This document shows positions 57,255 to 64,000 of a stretch of 64,000 nucleotides of DNA, piece after piece. The DNA comes from Bacteroidota bacterium. Its GTDB lineage: Bacteria; Bacteroidota; Bacteroidia; Sphingobacteriales; Sphingobacteriaceae. Each line of letters opens with the position of its first letter. The first letter of the stretch is position 1. The translations under genes were made by a program, and so were the position numbers. Below the pieces are notes generated by a model. That model was not told the DNA's origin, searched no databases, and was given only the letters and a program-made list of their open reading frames with translations. The DNA is taken from assembly GCA_023427985.1 (NCBI GenBank), contig JAEYZM010000008.1:201749-265748 (forward strand). Reading direction: 5' to 3'.

Positions 57255-57640
57255 TTAATTGGGAAATTAATTTCATCATTTACAATAAACACTGAAGGAA
57301 ATTCTTTTTCAACTTTCTTCATGAGTTTATATGCTTCTAATCGCGACCTGAAATCGCCTACACGTAAGCGGAAGTAGGGTTGCTGATAAATAAGATAAGA
57401 CTCCACATCGGGATTTAATTGTGCGAATTTTGATTTGAGTTCTAAGGCTTCAGATCTGTTACCTCCGTAATACAATTGAACTCGATAACCTTGTATGCTT
57501 GGTTTCTGTTGATCTAATTCTAATTTCTTTTCAAGTAGCAATTCTACTTTATTGTCCATTACCCATTTTACTTTCGCAGTATCTTGAGCAAAGTTCCATT
57601 TAGAAATAATTAAAAAGATCAACAGAAATGCAAGTCTCAT
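57251..57640 (-). CDS. Small periplasmic SPOR-domain protein
   Basis: 129 residues. N-terminal signal peptide (about 1-18, ending NFAQD). The C-terminal SPOR fold (about 48-120) has GYRVQLYYGGNRSEALELKSKF, YLIYQQPYFRLRVGDFRSRLEA and a final FIVNDEINF strand. SPOR domains bind denuded peptidoglycan glycan strands at division sites. It starts 12 nt after the secA stop, in a secA-SPOR-methyltransferase operon. Confidence 0.85.
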   Translation of the reverse strand: MRLAFLLIFLIISKWNFAQDTAKVKWVMDNKVELLLEKKLELDQQKPSIQGYRVQLYYGGNRSEALELKSKFAQLNPDVESYLIYQQPYFRLRVGDFRSRLEAYKLMKKVEKEFPSVFIVNDEINFPIK

Positions 57641-57652
57641 GTGATGTTAAAT

Positions 57653-60600
57653 TTAAACTGTTTCAGCAGCACCGTGACAATTCTTATATTTCTTACCACT
57701 ACCACATGGGCATGGATCGTTTCTGCCGATTTTTTGCTCCACACGAACGGGTTGTGCTTTCGCTTGTGGCATCTCAGGCATACCATTTCCTTGTGGTCCG
57801 GCTATAGAATTTTCTGGTCTACTGGTTTTAACTTTATTGTCGTTACGTGGCATACTGCGTGCTTCTTTTACATCTTCCGATGATGCTTGCACTGGAATAT
57901 TACCTTTGAAAATAAAGCTCAATGTATCTTTGTTCACAGTTGAAATCATTTGCTTAAATAATTCGAACGATTCAAATTTGTAAATCAACAATGGATCTTT
58001 TTGTTCGTACACTGCATTCTGTACCGATTGTTTTAACTCGTCCATTTCACGCAAATGCTCTTTCCATGCATCATCGATCAAGGCTAAAACTACTGAACGC
58101 TCAAATGATTTTACTAAATCTTTTCCTTGTGAATCGTATGCCTTTTTAAGATTTGTTGTGATTTGAATTTGTTTAATACCATCTGTAAATGGTACCACAA
58201 TGTTTTCAATTGTTTGTCCGCGATTTTCGTAAACGTCTTTCACTACTGGGAATGTCATTTCAGCCATGCGTACCGACTTACGTTGATAGAAGTCGTTCAA
58301 TTGATGATATAATTTATCGACTAGATCGTTCGACTTTCCGTTCAAGAATTCATCTTCAGAAAATTCTACATCGACCGAAAACAAGCGAATCATTTCCAAA
58401 CGGAAGCCTTCGAAATTTTTCTCATCTTGATATTGAGCAATAAGTTCTTCGCAAATATCAATTAACATATTGTCGATGTCTACCTCTAATCGTTCACCGA
58501 ACAATGCATTATGACGTTTGCTGTAAATCACTGAACGTTGTGAGTTCATCACATCGTCATACTCTAACAAACGTTTACGAATTCCGAAATTATTTTCTTC
58601 AACTTTCTTCTGTGCGCGTTCAATTGATTTTGTAATCATGGAATGCTGAATCACTTCACCTTCTTCCAATCCCATTCTATCCATTAAAGAAGCAATTCGT
58701 GCAGAACCGAACATACGCATCAAATCGTCTTCTAATGAGACGAAGAATTGCGATGAACCCGGATCTCCTTGTCGGCCAGAACGTCCGCGCAACTGACGGT
58801 CAACGCGACGTGAGTCATGTCTCTCCGTACCAATGATTGCAAGACCTCCAGCCTCTTTCACTCCATCACCCAATTTAATATCCGTACCACGGCCCGCCAT
58901 GTTTGTTGCAATAGTTACCGTTCCTGTCTTACCTGCTTCCGCAACAATGTCGGCTTCCTTCTGATGTAATTTCGCGTTCAAAACTTGGTGCTTAATACCA
59001 CGCAGTTTCAACATTCTACTTAACAATTCAGAAATTTCTACCGATGTAGTACCCACCAATACCGGCCTACCTTTAGAGGTTAAGTCAACAATTTCATCAA
59101 CTACCGCATTGTATTTTTCACGCTTGGTTTTGTAAACCTTATCTTCATTATCCTTACGAGCAATTGGTCTGTTCGTTGGAATTTCTACTACGTCTAATTT
59201 GTAAATTTCCCAGAACTCACCTGCTTCTGTTGTAGCAGTACCCGTCATACCACATAATTTATGATACATACGGAAATAGTTCTGAAGTGTAATGGTTGCG
59301 TATGTTTGAGTAGCATCTTCTACTTTCACATTTTCTTTCGCTTCAATCGCTTGGTGTAAGCCGTCAGAGTAACGACGACCTTCCATGATACGACCTGTTT
59401 GCTCATCAACGATTTTAATCTTACCACCATCGATGATATACTCTACATCTTTTTCAAATAAAGTATATGCTTTCAATAATTGGTTAACAGAGTGAATACG
59501 TTCCGACTTAATTGAGAAGTCGCGCATCAACTCATCTTTACGTTGAATTTTTTCTGCATCGCTCAAATTCGATTTTTCGATTTCCGCAATTTCAGAACCC
59601 ACATCGGGAAGAATAAAAAAACTTGCATCTTCACCCGTAGCAGTAATTAATTCAATACCCTTTTCAGTTAATTCAATGGAATTATTTTTTTCATCGATCA
59701 CAAAATACAATTCAGCATCTACTTTATGCATTTCTCGTTGCTGATCTTGCATGTAGAAGTTTTCAGTTTTTGTTAGGATCTGACGAATACCTGTTTCACT
59801 TAAAAATTTAATGAGCGCTTTGTTCTTTGGCAAACCTCTGAACGCGCGCAACAATGCAAGTCCGCCTTCATCAACTTTATTATCGGCGATTAATTTTTTC
59901 GCATCCAATAATGCTGTGTTCAAATAATTTTTTTGTGCATTTACCAATCGCTCTATGCGAGGTTTTAAATCATAGTATTCATGTTGATCGCCACGAGGAA
60001 TTGGTCCCGAAATAATCAATGGAGTACGAGCATCGTCAATCAATACAGAGTCCACCTCATCTACCATTGCAAAATGCAATTTGCGTTGCACTAAATCCTC
60101 TGGACTATGCGCCATGTTATCTCTCAAATAATCGAAACCGAATTCGTTATTTGTACCAAAAGTAATATCGGCTTGATAAGCTTTTCTTCTAGCTGGAGAA
60201 TTTGGTTGATGTTTGTCGATGCAGTCCACTGTTAAACCATGGAATTCATACAAAGGTCCCATCCACTCACTATCACGTCGAGCAAGATAATCGTTCACCG
60301 TTACAATGTGCACACCCTTACCAGCCAATGCATTCAAGTATGCAGGTAATGTTGCCACTAAAGTTTTACCCTCACCCGTTCCCATCTCTGCAATTTTTCC
60401 TGAGTGCAAAACATAACCACCAATCAGCTGCACATCGTAATGCACCATGCCCCAAGTCATTTCATTTCCTGCAGCCAACCAAGTACGATGATGCAATGCT
60501 TTGTCGCCCTTGATCACTACATTTTGCTTGTAAGTAGCAAGATCTTTATCGGTTTCCGATGCAGTAACTTCGATGTATTCATTTTCAGAAAATCTTCTTG

Positions 60601-60967
60601 CAGTTTCTTTCACCACAGCGAAAGCTTCGGGAAGAATTTGTAGAAGTGCTTCTTCAATTAATTCATTTTCTTTTTTCTCCAATTTGTCCACCTGAGTATA
60701 CAAATCGATTTTCGTAGACATATCCATTGTAGGATCCGACTCGATTCGATTTTTGATATCGCTTATTTCCTTCGATACATCGGCAGTAAAATTTTTGATT
60801 CTATTTTTAAAGTCGAGGGTTTTTGCTCTCAGCTCATCATGACTTAATGACTGAATTTTAGAATATTCAGATTTTATCTGCTCAACAATTGGAGTAATTT
60901 CCTTTATATCTCTCTCTGATTTGCTCCCGAATAACTTGGATACAAAAGAAGTAATGAAATTTGACAT
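57653..60967 (-). CDS. secA: Preprotein translocase ATPase SecA
   Basis: 1104 residues, longer than the 901 of E. coli but usual for Bacteroidota. Motor domain with AEMGTGEGKTLVATLPAYL (Walker A), VDEVDSVLIDDARTPLIISG, TMAGRGTDIKLG as TNMAGRGTDIKLG, and RQLRGRSGRQGDPG. The C-terminal zinc/SecB-binding tail is RNDPCPCGSGKKYKNCHG. It drives Sec-dependent export, including the first export step of the T9SS cargo proteins at the start of this window. Confidence 0.98.
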   Translation of the reverse strand: MSNFITSFVSKLFGSKSERDIKEITPIVEQIKSEYSKIQSLSHDELRAKTLDFKNRIKNFTADVSKEISDIKNRIESDPTMDMSTKIDLYTQVDKLEKKENELIEEALLQILPEAFAVVKETARRFSENEYIEVTASETDKDLATYKQNVVIKGDKALHHRTWLAAGNEMTWGMVHYDVQLIGGYVLHSGKIAEMGTGEGKTLVATLPAYLNALAGKGVHIVTVNDYLARRDSEWMGPLYEFHGLTVDCIDKHQPNSPARRKAYQADITFGTNNEFGFDYLRDNMAHSPEDLVQRKLHFAMVDEVDSVLIDDARTPLIISGPIPRGDQHEYYDLKPRIERLVNAQKNYLNTALLDAKKLIADNKVDEGGLALLRAFRGLPKNKALIKFLSETGIRQILTKTENFYMQDQQREMHKVDAELYFVIDEKNNSIELTEKGIELITATGEDASFFILPDVGSEIAEIEKSNLSDAEKIQRKDELMRDFSIKSERIHSVNQLLKAYTLFEKDVEYIIDGGKIKIVDEQTGRIMEGRRYSDGLHQAIEAKENVKVEDATQTYATITLQNYFRMYHKLCGMTGTATTEAGEFWEIYKLDVVEIPTNRPIARKDNEDKVYKTKREKYNAVVDEIVDLTSKGRPVLVGTTSVEISELLSRMLKLRGIKHQVLNAKLHQKEADIVAEAGKTGTVTIATNMAGRGTDIKLGDGVKEAGGLAIIGTERHDSRRVDRQLRGRSGRQGDPGSSQFFVSLEDDLMRMFGSARIASLMDRMGLEEGEVIQHSMITKSIERAQKKVEENNFGIRKRLLEYDDVMNSQRSVIYSKRHNALFGERLEVDIDNMLIDICEELIAQYQDEKNFEGFRLEMIRLFSVDVEFSEDEFLNGKSNDLVDKLYHQLNDFYQRKSVRMAEMTFPVVKDVYENRGQTIENIVVPFTDGIKQIQITTNLKKAYDSQGKDLVKSFERSVVLALIDDAWKEHLREMDELKQSVQNAVYEQKDPLLIYKFESFELFKQMISTVNKDTLSFIFKGNIPVQASSEDVKEARSMPRNDNKVKTSRPENSIAGPQGNGMPEMPQAKAQPVRVEQKIGRNDPCPCGSGKKYKNCHGAAETV

Positions 60968-61042
60968 GTATTTTAAATTATAATTCTTTCTTAATTACCA
61001 AAAGTCTTGCCAATGAAGGATTTTGACAGAATGGCATAAGCA

Positions 61043-61050
61043 CAAATATA
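61043..61050 (-). promoter_or_regulatory. -7 promoter box of secA
   Basis: On the - strand TATATTTG, followed by TGC, an exact TAnnTTTG match 76 nt upstream of the secA ATG. No TTG lies at ideal spacing; one is 24 nt upstream, inside the inverted repeat. Confidence 0.45.
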
Positions 61051-61057
61051 GTATTAT

Positions 61058-61144
61058 GTACAAAGTATTAAGTACAAAGCGGTAAAAATTTGTAGATTTT
61101 AAACCATTGTATCGTCTTAGTACTTTGTACTTAATACTTAGTAC
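61058..61144. repeat. 22-bp inverted repeat between secA and purD
   Basis: Arms 61058-61079 and 61123-61144 match at 21 of 22 positions, with a 43-nt spacer. Each arm holds an internal ACAAAG...ACAAAG phrase repeat. The spacer starts with the tail of an AAAGCGGTAAAAAT motif (61076-61089). Confidence 0.85.
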
Positions 61145-61152
61145 TTATTTAT

Positions 61153-61160
61153 TACTTTTG
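61153..61160 (+). promoter_or_regulatory. -7 promoter box of purD
   Basis: TACTTTTG, an exact TAnnTTTG match 17 nt before the purD ATG. The nearest upstream TTG is 25 nt away, longer than ideal. Confidence 0.45.
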
Positions 61161-61177
61161 CTCAAATTCAAAAAACA

Positions 61178-62464
61178 ATGAACATACTGCTATTAGGCTC
61201 AGGAGGAAGAGAGAGCGCATTTGCATGGAAAATTTCACAGAGTAAAGAATGTACACAATTGTACATCGCTCCCGGAAACGCTGGTACATCGGCATACGGA
61301 ATAAATGTGAATATGAGTGCGACGGATTTTGAGGCGATCAAAAATTTTTGTGTGGAGCAAGACATCAGCATGGTAATTGTGGGACCAGAAGATCCGCTGG
61401 TGAAGGGCATTGTTGATTTTTTTGCCGATGATGAGGACATCATGCATATACCTGTGATTGGGCCGAGTAAGGAGGGTGCGCAGTTGGAGGGGAGTAAGGA
61501 TTTTAGTAAGCGATTTATGCAGCGACATAATATTCCGACGGCGGCGTATGAGACTTTTACGAAGGAAGATTTGGAGAAGGGTTTGGCATATTTGGACACG
61601 CATTCATTGCCTATTGTTTTGAAGGCCGATGGATTAGCGGCGGGCAAGGGAGTGCTCATTTGCAACGATCGTGAAGAGGCGAAGGAAGAGTTGCGATTGA
61701 TGTTGGCGGAAGCGAAATTTGGTGAGGCGAGTCAGAAGGTGGTGGTTGAAGAATTTTTATCAGGTATTGAATTATCGGTATTCGTTTTAACAGATAATTA
61801 TCATTACTTGATCTTGCCGGAAGCTAAGGATTACAAGCGAATTGGCGAAGGTGATACAGGATTGAACACGGGTGGTATGGGTTCCATTTCTCCAGTGCCT
61901 TTTGCCGATTTGGATTTTATGCAGAAGGTGGAAGAGCGAATTGTGATACCGACGGTAGAAGGATTGGCATCGGAAGAAATTGATTATCGCGGATTTATTT
62001 TTATAGGTTTGATGAATGTGAATGGAGAGCCTTATGTGATTGAATACAATGTGAGAATGGGTGACCCAGAAACGGAGAGTGTGATGGTACGAATTCAAAA
62101 TGATATGGTCGATTTATTTATGGCGGTGGCCGATGGTAGGTTGTCTGATAAGAAGATTCAAATTGATCCTCGACATGCGGCAACGGTGATGTTGGTATCG
62201 GGTGGTTATCCGGGCGACTATGAAAAAGGGAAGGAAATAACTGGCTTAGAAAACATTCACAATTGCCATGTGTTTCATGCAGGTACAGTTGCTAAAGATG
62301 GTGTGGTGTTGAGTAATGGTGGGAGAGTAATTGCGCTTACCAGTTTAGATGCGAGCAAGGAAGAAGCTTTGAACAGATCGAACATGTATGCAGAACAAAT
62401 TCAGTTTGAAGGGAAATATTTTAGACGCGATATTGGTAAAGATTTGATGCAATATAAATCATAA
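61178..62464 (+). CDS. purD: Phosphoribosylamine-glycine ligase (GARS)
   Basis: 428 residues, typical. N-terminal NILLLGSGGRESAFAW and APGNAGTSAYG. The ATP-grasp domain has LPIVLKADGLAAGKGVLIC, VVVEEFLSGIELSVFVL and GLNTGGMGSISPVPF, and later VIEYNVRMGDPETESVM. It catalyses the second step of purine synthesis. Codons in the first half use more G-ending forms than neighbouring genes. Confidence 0.97.
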   Translation: MNILLLGSGGRESAFAWKISQSKECTQLYIAPGNAGTSAYGINVNMSATDFEAIKNFCVEQDISMVIVGPEDPLVKGIVDFFADDEDIMHIPVIGPSKEGAQLEGSKDFSKRFMQRHNIPTAAYETFTKEDLEKGLAYLDTHSLPIVLKADGLAAGKGVLICNDREEAKEELRLMLAEAKFGEASQKVVVEEFLSGIELSVFVLTDNYHYLILPEAKDYKRIGEGDTGLNTGGMGSISPVPFADLDFMQKVEERIVIPTVEGLASEEIDYRGFIFIGLMNVNGEPYVIEYNVRMGDPETESVMVRIQNDMVDLFMAVADGRLSDKKIQIDPRHAATVMLVSGGYPGDYEKGKEITGLENIHNCHVFHAGTVAKDGVVLSNGGRVIALTSLDASKEEALNRSNMYAEQIQFEGKYFRRDIGKDLMQYKS

Positions 62465-62468
62465 TCAT

Positions 62469-62621
62469 ATGAAAGAATTTTTAACATACTTCTTTAGAAG
62501 TAAAGACCCGAATCGTCCGAGTAGTTTTAATTTAAAGGCGATGCACACCATCAATAAAATTTCGATATTGGTTTTTTTGATTGGTTTAATTATTTATATC
62601 ATTAGAAGACTTAACGACTAA
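62469..62621 (+). CDS. 50-residue single-span membrane protein, conserved Bacteroidota small protein
   Basis: A short reading frame with an ATG start 4 nt after the purD stop and a TAA stop 20 nt before ridA. The N-terminus is MKEFLTYFFRSKDPNRPSSF; KAMHTINKIS follows, then a 13-residue hydrophobic segment (ILVFLIGLIIYII) and RRLND. From memory this resembles the short Bacteroidota family DUF6728, which keeps the FFR.KDPN and MH.INK motifs. Function unknown. Its spacing in a purD-ridA operon supports translation. Confidence 0.8.
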   Translation: MKEFLTYFFRSKDPNRPSSFNLKAMHTINKISILVFLIGLIIYIIRRLND

Positions 62622-62641
62622 TTTTTAGGAAGTAAAATCAT

Positions 62642-63022
62642 ATGAAAGAAATCATCAACACAAAACGAGCACCAGCTCCAATTGGTCCGTACAATCAAGC
62701 AGTGTATGCGAACGGCACCTTATACATATCGGGACAAATTGCAATTAATCCGGAGAACGATCATTTGTTGGTGGGCGACATTGAGGTGGAGACGCATCAA
62801 GTGATGGAAAATTTAAAAACGATTTTGTCTGAGGCGGGAATGAATTTTTCAAACGTTGTTAAGACGAGTATATTTTTGTCGGACATGGCACATTTCGCTA
62901 CAGTGAACGAAGTATATCATTCCTATTTTTCTGGCGACTATCCAGCGCGTGAAACCGTTGCTGTATTGGGTTTGCCGAAGAATGTGAATGTTGAAATTTC
63001 TATGATTGCTGTGAAGTTTTAA
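62642..63022 (+). CDS. ridA: RidA family enamine/imine deaminase
   Basis: 126 residues. Contains TKRAPAPIGPYNQAVYANGTLYISGQIAI, MENLKTILSEAGMNFSNVVKTSIFLSDMAHFATVNEVY and the signature PARETVAVLGLPKNVNVEISMIA with the active Arg. It hydrolyses reactive 2-aminoacrylate-type enamines made by PLP enzymes. AGGA lies 14 nt before the ATG. Confidence 0.95.
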   Translation: MKEIINTKRAPAPIGPYNQAVYANGTLYISGQIAINPENDHLLVGDIEVETHQVMENLKTILSEAGMNFSNVVKTSIFLSDMAHFATVNEVYHSYFSGDYPARETVAVLGLPKNVNVEISMIAVKF

Positions 63023-63032
63023 TTTTTTTCTT

Positions 63033-63932
63033 TTGAATTCAAGAGCAAAATATTTTTTAGCAGGAGCCTCATCATCTGTGATCTGGGGCTTTTTTTCTTT
63101 ATCACTACGATCAATCAAAGATTATCCTTCGTTGAACATTTTGGTCTTTAGAATTTTTACAGCACTAGTTTTGGTATCGCTCATCATCGGCATATTTCGG
63201 AAAGCTAAATTCAAGAGTGACTATAAATTTTTAGCTGATACATCGGCACAAAAAAGAAAGCAAATGTTGTTGCGAATATTTTATTCAAGTGTGTTGGTGA
63301 CGGCGAATTGGTTTGCGTTTATTTATGTGATCAATCACGTGAGTGTGCAGGCGGGGGCCTTTGCGTACATGGTGTGTCCGATAATTACGGCTTTGTTTGC
63401 GTTTGTGTTTTTGAAGGAGGAGCTGACGAGGATTAAGTGGGTGTCGATAATCCTTTGTTTATTTAGTATTGCTTTGCTTGCTGCTGGATTTATTACTGAA
63501 GTAATTTATTCGGTGGTGATTGCGGCATTGTACGCGGGTTATTTGATTATTCAGAAAAAAATTGAGGGGGTAGATAAACTGAATGTGTTGTTGGTGCAGC
63601 TTGTGATTTCTAGTGTTTTTATGACGCCATTTTTATTTTTGGATTCAGTTGTAGTGCCAGTTGATCTGCATTTTTGGTCGCAAATTTTGGTGATATCTTT
63701 GGTGTTTACCATCATTCCTTTGTTCTTGAGTTTATACGGATTAATCGGCCTGTCTTCTGCAACCATGGGCATTCTCATTTATTTAAATCCTATTGTAGCG
63801 TTTATTGTAGCTTTTCTTTATTTCGATGAGAGCATAAACCTACAGAAAGCCATTGCATACCTCATTTTACTCGTGTCAGTAGTTCTTTTCAATTGGAAGT
63901 TCATTGCGGGTAAAAAACTTACCCAATCTTGA
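63033..63932 (+). CDS. EamA/RarD-type permease (ten-TMS transporter)
   Basis: 299 residues with about ten hydrophobic segments and two EamA halves. SSVIWGFFSLSLRSI and ANWFAFIYVINHVSVQAGAFAYMVCPIITALFAFVFLKEELTRIKWVSIILC match the RarD-like branch of the drug/metabolite transporter superfamily. The frame starts with TTG; no in-frame ATG lies upstream after the ridA stop, and the next Met (residue about 70) is inside the protein. The substrate is unknown. Confidence 0.82.
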   Translation: MNSRAKYFLAGASSSVIWGFFSLSLRSIKDYPSLNILVFRIFTALVLVSLIIGIFRKAKFKSDYKFLADTSAQKRKQMLLRIFYSSVLVTANWFAFIYVINHVSVQAGAFAYMVCPIITALFAFVFLKEELTRIKWVSIILCLFSIALLAAGFITEVIYSVVIAALYAGYLIIQKKIEGVDKLNVLLVQLVISSVFMTPFLFLDSVVVPVDLHFWSQILVISLVFTIIPLFLSLYGLIGLSSATMGILIYLNPIVAFIVAFLYFDESINLQKAIAYLILLVSVVLFNWKFIAGKKLTQS

Positions 63933-63946
63933 AGGGAAACTGGTGG

Positions 63947-63994
63947 CCCCCCGTTAGTCGTGGCCCCACTGGGGGGGAGTTTTGGGGGGTTTTT
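63947..63994 (+). terminator. G/C-run hairpin with T tract after the EamA gene
   Basis: C6 (63947-63952) can pair with G6 (63984-63989), which is followed by T5. An inner CCCC-ACT-GGGG hairpin sits between. This is a plausible intrinsic terminator, but its G and C runs are strikingly unlike the rest of this AT-rich region. Confidence 0.5.
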
Positions 63995-64000
63995 AATAAA

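Noticed and set aside
63933..64000. G-quadruplex at the end of the window
   Set aside because: Only two runs of three or more G occur on the + strand here, too few for an intramolecular quadruplex; a hairpin terminator explains the runs better.

Overview
The window looks like a piece of a Bacteroidota chromosome. The evidence is the low-GC sequence, giant secreted proteins ending in type IX secretion (T9SS) sorting domains, promoters of the Bacteroidota TAnnTTTG type, a SecA of about 1100 residues, a DUF4175-type coiled-coil membrane protein, and the rplM-rpsI-rpsB-tsf-pyrH-frr order. The lineage within the phylum cannot be fixed from the sequence alone. A menaquinone gene of the futalosine route (mqnD) and an outer-membrane heptose gene (hldD) fit a free-living, gram-negative member.

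Region 1 (1-26.5 kb) is dominated by three consecutive giant paralogous genes on the + strand: one cut at its 5' end by the window edge (at least 2358 codons), then 2829 and 3337 codons. An Lrp/AsnC regulator lies between the first and second. Each giant ends in the same order of parts: tandem 70-residue Ig-like repeats, one PKD domain, and a T9SS C-terminal sorting domain. Their upstream parts differ by domain shuffling: parallel beta-helix, CARDB-like, GEVED, BNR-associated and jelly-roll-like segments. Clear intrinsic terminators follow all three. They are probably surface or secreted adhesins.

Region 2 (26.6-44 kb) is mostly housekeeping in several operons: DUF4175 protein-ybeY-SDR protein (- strand), a persulfide dioxygenase/rhodanese fusion (+), rarA-ATP-grasp-thioredoxin (-), a PIG-V-like membrane glycosyltransferase (+), an RsmI-like methyltransferase (-), an aminotransferase (-), and a - strand group with a GT39-like glycosyltransferase, an OmpR-type response regulator, its histidine kinase and a GT2-like glycosyltransferase. 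An 11-bp-period direct repeat sits on both sides of the two-component pair and may be its operator.

Region 3 (44-50 kb) is the ribosomal and translation operon rplM-rpsI-rpsB / tsf / pyrH / frr, followed by mqnD and hldD. Terminator-like hairpins separate rpsB from tsf and tsf from pyrH. mqnD carries an in-frame heptanucleotide microsatellite.

Region 4 (50-64 kb) contains a DUF4143-type AAA ATPase bracketed by two copies of a 45-bp palindrome (a possible mobile cassette), pdhB, tex, two secreted hypotheticals, a secA-SPOR-methyltransferase operon, and a purD-small membrane protein-ridA-EamA transporter run. Several intergenic gaps hold short-phrase inverted repeats typical of genome-wide dispersed elements. 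No tRNA, rRNA, CRISPR array or transposase was recognised. No gene-free stretch exceeds 300 bases.
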